NCBI GenBank assembly: GCA_003452655.1 | Contig: DMNR01000421.1 | Coordinates: 40,893 to 46,585 of the forward strand | DNA from: Actinomycetota bacterium | GTDB taxonomy: Bacteria > Actinomycetota > Actinomycetes > S36-B12 > UBA10799 | Reading direction: 5' to 3' | DNA: 5,693 nucleotides | Shown: in pieces, positions 1-4,984 of the stretch | Position numbering within the stretch: position 1 is the stretch's first letter | How the letters are laid out: each line of letters starts with the position of its first letter | Notes under the pieces: generated by a model | The model's input: the letters and a program-made list of their open reading frames with translations, nothing else | Database searches by the model: none | Told to the model about the DNA's origin: nothing | Translations under genes and position numbers: made by a program

Positions 1-12
1 TGGCCAACTCAT
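1..12 (-). CDS. Start of a downstream tad-operon gene (partial, 4 codons)
   Basis: Only the first four codons (M-S-W-P) are inside the window. The ATG at 12-10 overlaps the TGA of the tadE-like gene (11-9) in the same ATGA arrangement used at three other junctions of this operon, which is the main reason to call it. A GAGG about 10 nt upstream could serve as a weak ribosome-binding site. In the equivalent actinobacterial locus the gene after the TadE-like gene encodes another small secreted TadE/TadG-like protein (Rv3654c in M. tuberculosis). That identity is inferred from gene order only, because no diagnostic residues are visible. Confidence 0.5.
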
Positions 13-392
13 GACGGCTCAACCTCGGCGACGGACTGGGACTCCACACTCAACATCCGGGCTCCTACTAGTGGCATTCGCACGTCTGCCCTGACCTGAA
101 CCGACACTCGCCGTGAACCCCCGCGGTGAACGCTCACCTTGGCTCCGGGCAATGCATCCCGGGCAACCGACTTCACCTCGCCCACCGAGTCCCCACGAGC
201 TGCCGCCCGAGCTCCCGCACGGGCGGCCTCCTGCGTTCGCACGTGCGCGATGCCAACTCCGATTGCGAACAACACCATCGCGAGCACCACGGCAAGGGAA
301 AGCATGCCAATGGCGAGTTCAGCGGTCACCATCCCCCGCTCGCTCCTGCGGAGGTGGGGATCGAGGCTCACGCCCCGATCCCCGACCCGCAC
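9..392 (-). CDS. TadE-like pseudopilin / minor pilus protein
   Basis: A small membrane-anchored protein of the TadE-like type, expected to be a minor pilin or pilus-assembly factor at the outer face of the membrane. With the GTG start at 392 it has 127 residues: a basic leader, then S-E-R-G-M-V-T-A-E-L at about 17-26, then a hydrophobic helix at about 26-50. The rest is a short extracytoplasmic domain rich in Ala, Arg and Val. G|MVTAE resembles a type IV prepilin-peptidase site (Gly at -1, Glu at +5) and closely matches the site in the neighbouring pilin. The start is uncertain. The open frame extends up to a GTG at 434, which has an AGGA 6 nt upstream but would overlap the pilin gene by 40 bp. 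GTG at 392 leaves a 2-bp gap after the pilin stop and follows a GGTGGGG stretch; GTG at 371 is also possible. The stop overlaps the next gene's ATG. The equivalent M. tuberculosis gene is Rv3655c (established gene order). Family call is firm, start is not. Confidence 0.82.
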   Translation of the reverse strand: MRVGDRGVSLDPHLRRSERGMVTAELAIGMLSLAVVLAMVLFAIGVGIAHVRTQEAARAGARAAARGDSVGEVKSVARDALPGAKVSVHRGGSRRVSVQVRADVRMPLVGARMLSVESQSVAEVEPS

Positions 393-394
393 AG

Positions 395-574
395 TTACCC
401 CACCCACGAGAAGGCCCGTTGCACCACGCCCCACAAGAGGTCCTGAACCTCCGGGCTCGTCAACAACTTGAGCAGCAATCCCCCAAAGCCGGCAGCTGCC
501 ACAGTGCCGACTGCGTACTCAGCAGTCGACATTCCGTTCTCGTTCTCCATCACCCGTGCGAGCTGGTTTGTCAT
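395..574 (-). CDS. Flp-like pilin, DUF4244 family
   Basis: A 59-residue protein, translated here by hand: basic/polar leader MTNQLARVMENENG, then MSTAEYAVGTVAAAGFGGLL and a C-terminal amphipathic segment ending AFSWVG. It has the hallmarks of an Flp/Tad major pilin: a short leader ending in Gly14, a cleavage site G|MSTAEY with Glu at +5 and Tyr at +6, and a roughly 20-residue hydrophobic helix that drives polymerisation. In Actinomycetota this small protein between tadC and tadE is known as DUF4244 (Rv3656c position). The start at 574 is supported by a strong GGAGG (plus-strand 579-583) 4 nt upstream. An in-frame ATG at 550 would keep only five leader residues and lacks such a site. Unlike its neighbours it is not coupled to the gene before it; it stands behind a 167-bp leader with a large hairpin, consistent with separate control of an abundant subunit. 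Likely the pilus subunit; whether pili form here is inference. Confidence 0.9.
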   Translation of the reverse strand: MTNQLARVMENENGMSTAEYAVGTVAAAGFGGLLLKLLTSPEVQDLLWGVVQRAFSWVG

Positions 575-578
575 CCGT

Positions 579-583
579 CCTCC
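579..583 (-). promoter_or_regulatory. Strong ribosome-binding site of the pilin gene
   Basis: Minus-strand GGAGG followed by ACGG and the ATG at 574. It is the clearest Shine-Dalgarno sequence in the operon and fixes the pilin start. The upstream tad genes have weak or no such site at their ATGA junctions, so the pilin appears to be translated independently and more strongly. Confidence 0.75.
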
Positions 584-619
584 ATCACTAACTGCGGCGC
601 CCGCCGCGAGAGACGGTGG

Positions 620-662
620 CCTTGCGACCCCCGGTGGCCGCGATTACGGCCACGTCGCAAGG
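620..662 (-). other. Large bulged hairpin in the tadC-pilin gap
   Basis: Plus-strand arms CCTTGCGAC (620-628) and GTCGCAAGG (654-662) are exact reverse complements. Inside them GTGGCCG (634-640) pairs with CGGCCAC (647-653) across a 6-nt loop (641-646). The result is a 16-bp stem interrupted by one 5-nt bulge (629-633). In the operon mRNA the structure lies 45 nt before the pilin ATG. No U-run follows it on the minus strand; on the plus strand it is followed by a T-rich stretch (663-677), so it looks like an intrinsic terminator only for antisense transcription. Likely roles are an mRNA stabiliser or processing boundary that raises pilin mRNA relative to tadC, or a partial attenuator. The structure is seen directly; its function is inferred. 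The rest of 575-741 holds one weak 5-bp hairpin (703-716) and no convincing promoter. Confidence 0.7.
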
Positions 663-741
663 TTTCCGTTTTTCGTTGTGGTGCCTGAGCCGCAGTGAGT
701 GGAGTTGGGGACAACTAGCCGGGAGAAGCGCCTGTGGAAAG

Positions 742-1518
742 TCAACCTGAGATTCCGGCCATGACCAGGCTTGCGATGAGCGGCACCACTCCGAGCAACA
801 TGAACGCGGGTAGGAAGCAGAGCCCGAGTGGTCCGACCGCCTTGACGCCAACGGTCTTGGCCGCTTGATCGAGTTGCGCACGACGGATCATGCGAAGGTC
901 ATCGGCAACGCGTAGTAACACAGCCGTGAGTGGGGCGCCGGTATCCGCAGACCGCAGAATCGCCCGCGCGATTGGAGCCAACGACGGTTCATCGTGCAGC
1001 GGTTTCCATACGCGCGCGGGACTTGCTCCCAGATTGAACTGCACCACACATTGATTGAGCAGGTCGGACACCGGGCCACCAACGGCTTCCGCCGTCGCGC
1101 GCGTCGCTGCAGCTGTGGACGCACCGGAGGCGAGACAGGCAGCCATCAAGTCAGCCACTGTTGGAGCTGCAATCTCCAGTGCCAGGCGGTGCGTGCGGCT
1201 CTTCCGTGATTCGAGCCGACCTAGCAGGAGTGGGCCAACCGCAATGATCGCCGTGCCCACGCCGATCCCCAGCAGGCCCCCGAGCAGGAGCGCCGCGACC
1301 ATTCCACATAGGACACAACTGAAGAACGCCAATCGTGGTCTCGCTTGGGCCACGGATTCGTCGGATTCATCGCTTCCAGAAGGTGCGCGAGACGATTGGT
1401 CACGTGACGCGCGTCGGGTCGCGATCAGATCCAACCGAAGCTTGCTCGGTCGCGGTCGGAACATGAGGAAGCCTGCACCGCTCAACAGCACGGCCACCAG
1501 GACGGCCATGCCGTTCAT
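742..1518 (-). CDS. tadC: TadC-like inner-membrane platform protein (T2SSF domain)
   Basis: A polytopic membrane protein of the type II secretion F (GspF/TadC) family, one half of the platform that couples the TadA motor to pilin assembly. The 258 residues begin with an N-terminal membrane segment (about 3-20). A polar linker rich in Ser, Asp and Arg follows (about 21-60), then hydrophobic segments (about 63-100). The cytoplasmic T2SSF helical domain spans roughly 112-215, including ATRATAEAVGGPVSDLL and ADTGAPLTAVLLRVADDLR. A C-terminal hydrophobic hairpin (about 227-254) closes the protein. The ATG at 1518 overlaps the tadB stop by 4 bp and has a GAGAG a few bases upstream; an ATG three codons in is a possible alternative. 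TadB and TadC normally act as a pair, and here they are adjacent and probably translationally coupled. After its stop comes the non-coding hairpin region before the pilin. Equivalent position: Rv3657c. Confidence 0.9.
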   Translation of the reverse strand: MNGMAVLVAVLLSGAGFLMFRPRPSKLRLDLIATRRASRDQSSRAPSGSDESDESVAQARPRLAFFSCVLCGMVAALLLGGLLGIGVGTAIIAVGPLLLGRLESRKSRTHRLALEIAAPTVADLMAACLASGASTAAATRATAEAVGGPVSDLLNQCVVQFNLGASPARVWKPLHDEPSLAPIARAILRSADTGAPLTAVLLRVADDLRMIRRAQLDQAAKTVGVKAVGPLGLCFLPAFMLLGVVPLIASLVMAGISG

Positions 1519-2246
1519 ATCGAGCTCTCAACAGCATTCGTCAACCGAGAAATCCACCACAGCCCAAGAAACTCCAGGCCGATGCCAAAGGCTAGGACCA
1601 GCCAACCCCAGAACGAACCGACGAGCCATGCAATCGGTGAGGCGCCTAGCCCGCTGCCGAGGATGACTCCAACAACCGGCAACCCGGCAAGTACCTTGGC
1701 CGTGGCCCGCGGGCCCGCAAGCTGAGCAGTGACCTCAGCGCGTGCCTGCTGCGTCGCCGTCTCTGCGATTGCCAAGCGGTCAGCGGCCTGTGCAAGCCCG
1801 GCACCGCTTCCTTCGGCCACTCGCCACAGCGCGGCGAGTGACTGCAGAATCGGGAGATCGAGACGTTCTGCCTCAGAACGCAGCACGCGCGGAACGTCGC
1901 CGCCCAACTGAGCTACTGAGACCGCGCGTGAAGCCAAGGGAATCGGGCAAGAGCGTTGTGCGCGCGTGAATGCCTGGCGCACCGGCTGACCCGCGCGCAA
2001 CTCCGCAGCGAACGCCGCAACCAGCTCGATCGCCGCCGCCCGGGCATCCTCTTTGGATCGTCGTCGACGCACGTAGCGTTTGATCAGCCTCATCAGCTCG
2101 GCGAGCAGTGCCCCCGGTGTTCTCGACGCAACTGATTCCGTCGACTGCTGTCGTCCGCGCGAGTATCCGATCGGGCGACGAATCGGAACCGGGGCCAACA
2201 AATAGCCGGCAAACGACAGCAGGCACGCGATGAGCAACACGGTCAT
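1515..2246 (-). CDS. tadB: TadB-like inner-membrane platform protein (T2SSF domain)
   Basis: A membrane protein of the GspF/TadB family and partner of TadC in the pilus assembly platform. The 243 residues comprise an N-terminal membrane helix (about 2-20), a basic region (about 22-65, including KRYVRRRRSK) that should be cytoplasmic, and the T2SSF helical domain (about 70-175). That domain includes the typical ELRAGQPVRQAF and WRVAEGSGAGLAQAADRLA segments. Two C-terminal hydrophobic stretches (about 186-207 and 210-233) follow. The length is short compared with proteobacterial TadB, as is usual in actinobacterial versions. The ATG at 2246 overlaps the tadA TGA (ATGA) with only a weak AGG upstream, so translation probably depends on tadA. 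Its own stop overlaps the tadC ATG. Equivalent position: Rv3658c. Assignment as TadB rather than TadC rests on order and on the N-terminal helix plus basic linker. Confidence 0.9.
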   Translation of the reverse strand: MTVLLIACLLSFAGYLLAPVPIRRPIGYSRGRQQSTESVASRTPGALLAELMRLIKRYVRRRRSKEDARAAAIELVAAFAAELRAGQPVRQAFTRAQRSCPIPLASRAVSVAQLGGDVPRVLRSEAERLDLPILQSLAALWRVAEGSGAGLAQAADRLAIAETATQQARAEVTAQLAGPRATAKVLAGLPVVGVILGSGLGASPIAWLVGSFWGWLVLAFGIGLEFLGLWWISRLTNAVESSI

Positions 2247-3472
2247 TGGATACCTGCCGGGATCCGCTCGTCACCCGGGTCAATTCCAAGCCGGGCTGCC
2301 AGCTGCTTGCCATGGGAGCCCAGTTCGACCCCGTGGTCGAAAAAGGTCACGGCGGGTGACGAAGCGACAAGCCCGTCGCGCCCACGGTGGAGGGCGTGAA
2401 TACCTGATACCCGCCGACGGCCATCACGATCTCGCTCAATGTGAATGACTGCGTCAAGGCCCGCGGCGACCTGAGAATGCAGTGCCTCCCGGCCAAGCCC
2501 TGCCGCCAAAGCCAGCGCCTCAAGCCGAGCGGGAACTCCGCTGGCCGAGTTCGCATGCACCGTTCCGCAACCTCCCTCGTGGCCGGTGTTGAGCGCCGCC
2601 AGGAGGTCGACGACTTCTGCCCCGCGCACCTCACCCACCACCAGTCGGTCTGGGCGCATGCGAAGCGCCTGGCGGACCAGGTCACGCATGCTCACATGCC
2701 CTGAACCCTCAACGTTCGCTGGTCTGACCTCGAGGCGAACAACGTGTTCGTGGTCGGGATCAAGCTCGCCAGAATCCTCGACGATCAGGACACGTTCCGT
2801 CGACGGTGCTAGCGACAGCAGGGCCGACAACAACGTCGTCTTGCCGCTTCCCGTGCCTCCGCTGACGAGGAACGCCGCGCGTGACTCAATCAATGCCGCA
2901 AGCCACGGGGCACCCGCTGTGGGAATGGCACCGAGACTGACAAGGTCGGCGAGGGCGAACGCACGTTGGCGCGGAATCCGTAGCGAGATGCAGGTGCCAC
3001 GCGGTGCGACTGGAGGCAGCACCGCGTGGAGGCGCGATCCATCGGGAAGGCGAGCGTCCACATAGGGCGTCGCCTCATCCAAACGTCGGTTTGCACTCGA
3101 GGCCAACCGCTGCGCCAGCCGCCGCACTGAAGACTCATCGCGGAAGCTGATGGCCGACCGTTCAAGTCCGGCGCCTCGATCTATCCACACGGAGTCGGGT
3201 CCATTTACCAATACGTCGGTGACCCGCTCCTGCCTCAGCAGGGCCTCAAGCGGGCCGGCACCTGCGAGTTCACTACGCAAAGCGATCACGACATCGAGCA
3301 CTGCTGTGTCGCCGAGGACTTCACCCTCCGCGGACAGCGCAGCCGCCACGCGCGACGGGGTCGGTTGGTCACCGGAGGCGGCGAGCCGATCACGAACCCT
3401 GTCGACCAACGACTCCGGAACAACCGACCCGGTCCGCGTGGACACCGCTGTTTCCGTGTGGCCTTCCCTCAT
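2243..3472 (-). CDS. tadA: TadA/CpaF secretion-pilus motor ATPase
   Basis: A cytoplasmic hexameric ATPase of the type II/IV secretion (VirB11/CpaF) superfamily that powers pilus assembly through TadB/TadC. The 409 residues contain the full set of motifs. The N-terminal domain holds GAGPLEALL and VTDVLVNGPDSVWIDRG at about 71-100. It continues with YVDARLPDGSRLHAVLPP at about 137-154 and SLRIPR near 163-168. Walker A is GGTGSGKTT at 205-213. The acidic Asp-box VLIVEDSGEL is at 228-237, Walker B RLVVGEVRGAE at 276-286, and the His-box TGHEGGCGTVHANS at 296-309. No catalytic residue is missing, so it should be an active ATPase. The ATG at 3472 overlaps the ssd stop (ATGA) and has no Shine-Dalgarno sequence, pointing to coupling with ssd. 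About 55 C-terminal residues follow the core (from about 355) with no recognised motif. Equivalent position: Rv3659c. Confidence 0.95.
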   Translation of the reverse strand: MREGHTETAVSTRTGSVVPESLVDRVRDRLAASGDQPTPSRVAAALSAEGEVLGDTAVLDVVIALRSELAGAGPLEALLRQERVTDVLVNGPDSVWIDRGAGLERSAISFRDESSVRRLAQRLASSANRRLDEATPYVDARLPDGSRLHAVLPPVAPRGTCISLRIPRQRAFALADLVSLGAIPTAGAPWLAALIESRAAFLVSGGTGSGKTTLLSALLSLAPSTERVLIVEDSGELDPDHEHVVRLEVRPANVEGSGHVSMRDLVRQALRMRPDRLVVGEVRGAEVVDLLAALNTGHEGGCGTVHANSASGVPARLEALALAAGLGREALHSQVAAGLDAVIHIERDRDGRRRVSGIHALHRGRDGLVASSPAVTFFDHGVELGSHGKQLAARLGIDPGDERIPAGIQ

Positions 3473-4557
3473 GACGACGCGGGCGAGGTCGTGGCTGCCA
3501 GCTCGATGCGTCGCAGGACCGCCTGACTGGATTGACGCAGACCCCCGCGAGACCCGACCGATGGCAAACCTCGCTCAAGGCGCCTGGCGACGCCCGGATC
3601 CGCGGCCGAATCCGAAACCAACGGCAAACCCAGCGCCTCACAGACATCGGACGACGAAAGGCCACCGGGACTCGGGCCGCGAGTTGCCACCTCCACCCGG
3701 GGACCATCCAGGAGCGGCGACTCGAGCACCCTAGATGCCGCCGCTACCGCCACACTCGTCTTCGGGACCACGATGGTGATGAGGTCGCAACGGCAGATGG
3801 CCTCGGCAGCAAGTTCGCCCAACTGACGCGGTAGGTCTACGACCACCAGATCGCAGCCACGGGTGAGGGCATCGATGGCCGCTCCGGCAGCGCCTTTCAT
3901 CGAACCTTTAATCGGAGTTCCTGCCCACCCGAGGACTCGAACCCCGGCAGCAACTGGCAGCGAGTTGCGCAATGCATCAGGTCTCAACCTGCCGCGAGTG
4001 TTTGTCAGCTCATTCCACGTCAATCCCGTTGGGCGGTCTTCGCCGAGGAGCAGTTCGAGTCCAGCACCCAGCGGGTCCAGATCAACGGCGGTCACGTCGA
4101 GACCTCGGTGCTCGGCGCTGGCGCTAACGGCGGCGCTCAACGAACTTGCGCCCGCGCCACCACAGGCCCCGATGAAGCCGACAACCGGCGCCACCTTGCG
4201 ATGTTCCAAACCGATGGCAGCGAATCGGTCGACGAGCCAAGCTTCGGCCTCTGGCAGAACCGTGACCTGATCCGCTCCAAGTTGAGCGGCCAACTGCCAC
4301 GGTGACGGCTCACCGTGATGAGTCTTAGTCGCCAACACCACGCAGTCACGGCGTGGGACGAAGCCGTCAGTCATTTGTTCGGCAATATCGGGCCCAACAA
4401 CGACTAGCGCATGCCTTGCCCAGCGACTTCGCACGGCCGCCGCAGTGGTGGCTACCGCTGGCTCCACTCCAGCCGCCGCTGCGAGGCGCAACACGTCGTC
4501 AAGCAATTCAAGATCATCAGTCGCGAGCAGCGGTCGCATATCCAATGTTGTCGGCAT
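3469..4557 (-). CDS. ssd: Ssd/TadZ/CpaE-like MinD-family ATPase with lysine-less P-loop
   Basis: First gene of the pilus operon. It belongs to the septum-site-determining-like (Ssd) branch of the MinD/ParA superfamily, related to CpaE/TadZ proteins that position Tad machines. The 362 residues show an N-terminal receiver-like region without phosphorylation hallmarks (about 7-115), then a deviant P-loop VGFIGACGGAGASSLSAA (126-143). It lacks the Lys residues of a normal MinD Walker A (KGGxGKT). DVTAVDLDPLGAGLELLLG follows (154-172), carrying the conserved Asp pair, and then CDLVVVDLPR (235-244) in the switch II/Walker B position. The C-terminal LERGLPSVGSRGGL (327-340) resembles the conserved tail of actinobacterial Ssd proteins. 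The start at 4557 is the first start in this frame; an in-frame stop lies ten codons upstream. It lacks a clear ribosome-binding site, and ATG 4539 is an alternative. In mycobacteria Ssd (Rv3660c) has been linked to septation; here gene context favours pilus positioning. Both roles are inferred. Confidence 0.88.
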   Translation of the reverse strand: MPTTLDMRPLLATDDLELLDDVLRLAAAAGVEPAVATTAAAVRSRWARHALVVVGPDIAEQMTDGFVPRRDCVVLATKTHHGEPSPWQLAAQLGADQVTVLPEAEAWLVDRFAAIGLEHRKVAPVVGFIGACGGAGASSLSAAVSASAEHRGLDVTAVDLDPLGAGLELLLGEDRPTGLTWNELTNTRGRLRPDALRNSLPVAAGVRVLGWAGTPIKGSMKGAAGAAIDALTRGCDLVVVDLPRQLGELAAEAICRCDLITIVVPKTSVAVAAASRVLESPLLDGPRVEVATRGPSPGGLSSSDVCEALGLPLVSDSAADPGVARRLERGLPSVGSRGGLRQSSQAVLRRIELAATTSPASS

Positions 4558-4721
4558 GATTCGACTTTCGCCGATCTCCGTCGCCTACCGCGCCGCTGCG
4601 CTAACAGCCTGTGGATAACTCGCACCGGATTCAACCTGGGGAAATGTTCTTCGCGAATCAGCACCCGGAACTTCACGAACCAACGTCACTGTGCGCGGCC
4701 CACCGCAGTTCCGAGAACGAG
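4558..4721. other. Leader region between the 6C RNA and ssd, no gene seen
   Basis: A 164-bp stretch between the 6C terminator stem and the ssd start codon. I see no open frame with coding character and no good sigma-70-type promoter for ssd. It contains an exact TTATCCACA (minus strand, 4618-4610) and an 8-bp palindrome TTCGCGAA (4650-4657), each a single copy and of unknown meaning. ssd is probably transcribed from an unrecognised promoter here or by read-through from the 6C RNA. Confidence 0.5.
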
Positions 4722-4800
4722 GAAGGCCCCCGCTGGGGGGAGCGGGGGCCTTCAAAACCGACGTGGGGGGACGTCGGTTGTGGTCGGTACGTGACCGAGC
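4715..4800 (-). ncRNA. 6C small RNA (actinobacterial, C6-loop twin hairpins)
   Basis: Read on the minus strand, two perfect stem-loops stand two bases apart and each has a loop of exactly CCCCCC. Hairpin 1 has 9-bp arms AACCGACGT/ACGTCGGTT (plus-strand 4779-4756). Hairpin 2 has 13-bp arms GAAGGCCCCCGCT/AGCGGGGGCCTTC (4753-4722). Twin C-rich loops define the 6C RNA class of Actinomycetota. The location between ssd and the HAD-IB gene, on the ssd strand, is the same as for the M. tuberculosis 6C RNA (B11, ncRv13660c). Known members are trans-acting regulators whose C-rich loops pair with G-rich stretches of target mRNAs; studies in mycobacteria and corynebacteria tie them to growth and stress responses. 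The 5' end near 4800 is inferred from the promoter-like elements at 4807-4836 and the 3' end from the second hairpin, so both ends are approximate (about 86 nt; the mycobacterial RNA is about 93 nt). The 5' part before hairpin 1 may be single-stranded or weakly paired. Confidence 0.9.
4722..4753 (-). terminator. Terminator hairpin of the 6C RNA
   Basis: A 13-bp perfect GC-rich stem with a six-base loop, followed on the minus strand by CTCGTTCT, which is a poor U-tract. Actinobacterial terminators often lack a strong U-run. It should end the 6C transcript and could allow some read-through toward ssd. As part of the 6C RNA it also presents the second C-rich loop. Confidence 0.65.
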
Positions 4801-4806
4801 GGTGCC

Positions 4807-4836
4807 AGTATGTACCCATCCCCTCACGTTGTGCAA
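4807..4836 (-). promoter_or_regulatory. Candidate promoter of the 6C RNA
   Basis: Minus-strand TTGCAC (4836-4831) resembles a -35 element and CATACT (4812-4807) a -10 element, with an 18-bp spacer. This would start transcription near 4800, about 20 nt before the first 6C hairpin. The fit to consensus is moderate (4 of 6 at -10), but the position is right for an RNA of the expected size. Confidence 0.5.
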
Positions 4837-4839
4837 CGT
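4826..4839. promoter_or_regulatory. 14-bp near-perfect palindrome over the 6C -35 region
   Basis: ACGTTG and CAACGT are exact reverse complements separated by TG, giving a 14-bp dyad. It covers the whole proposed -35 element of the 6C RNA, a typical place for a repressor operator. I cannot assign the binding protein from the sequence. Confidence 0.4.
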
Positions 4840-4840
4840 A

Positions 4841-4854
4841 ATCGGCCGATCGGC
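4841..4854. repeat. Two overlapping 10-bp palindromes
   Basis: ATCGGCCGAT (4841-4850) and GCCGATCGGC (4845-4854) are each perfect palindromes and share six bases. They lie just upstream of the proposed 6C promoter and about 130 bp before the phosphatase start codon. They may be a protein-binding site, but short GC-rich palindromes also occur by chance. The remaining sequence 4855-4970 shows no gene and no promoter I would defend for the phosphatase. Confidence 0.3.
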
Positions 4855-4970
4855 TAATGGGCGAGTCGCACTATTAGCGTCTGGTTTTAGAAACTATGGC
4901 TGCGGGGCAGAACTACCAGGCGCCTAACCGGCACTACTGACGACCAAAATCGCAACCATCAGTGAGCACC

Positions 4971-4976
4971 AGGGAG
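4971..4976 (+). promoter_or_regulatory. Ribosome-binding site of the HAD-IB gene
   Basis: AGGGAG lies 8 nt before the ATG at 4985, and this fixes the start of the phosphatase gene. Confidence 0.7.
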
Positions 4977-4984
4977 AGCGGGAC

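Noticed and set aside
663..677. Plus-strand intrinsic terminator formed by the 620-662 hairpin plus T-rich tail
   Set aside because: There is no plus-strand gene upstream that it could terminate, so I list it as a hairpin and not as a terminator; an antisense RNA remains possible.
113..688. Long plus-strand open frame opposite the tadE-like and pilin genes
   Set aside because: It lies antisense to two recognisable genes, has low-complexity Pro/Arg/His-rich content and no ribosome-binding site; it is a by-product of GC-rich codon use.
717..745. TTGACT (-35-like, minus strand 745-740) after the tadC stop as a pilin promoter
   Set aside because: No acceptable -10 hexamer at 16-18 bp spacing; the nearest TA-containing candidates lie 19-22 bp away and fit poorly.
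588..881. Minus-strand open frame running from within tadC into the pilin leader
   Set aside because: Different frame inside tadC, Ser/Arg/Cys-rich without a domain, and it would read through the leader hairpin; the T2SSF frame clearly encodes the real product.
1055..1666. Plus-strand open frame of about 200 codons opposite tadC/tadB
   Set aside because: Antisense to two well-supported T2SSF proteins, Ser/Arg-rich with no domain; a shadow frame.
3150..3734. Plus-strand open frame of 194 codons opposite tadA/ssd
   Set aside because: Antisense to the N-terminal part of TadA and the end of Ssd, composition Ser/Thr/Arg/Pro-rich, no motif.
4610..4618. Exact DnaA-box consensus TTATCCACA on the minus strand
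   Set aside because: Only one exact copy; TTTCCACAG (740-732) and TTGTCCCCA (715-707) are distant imperfect matches. No cluster, no AT-rich element and no dnaA/dnaN nearby, so it is not an origin.
4585..4836. Minus-strand open frame across the 6C region
   Set aside because: The sequence is explained by the two RNA hairpins; the frame has no coding signature or ribosome-binding site.
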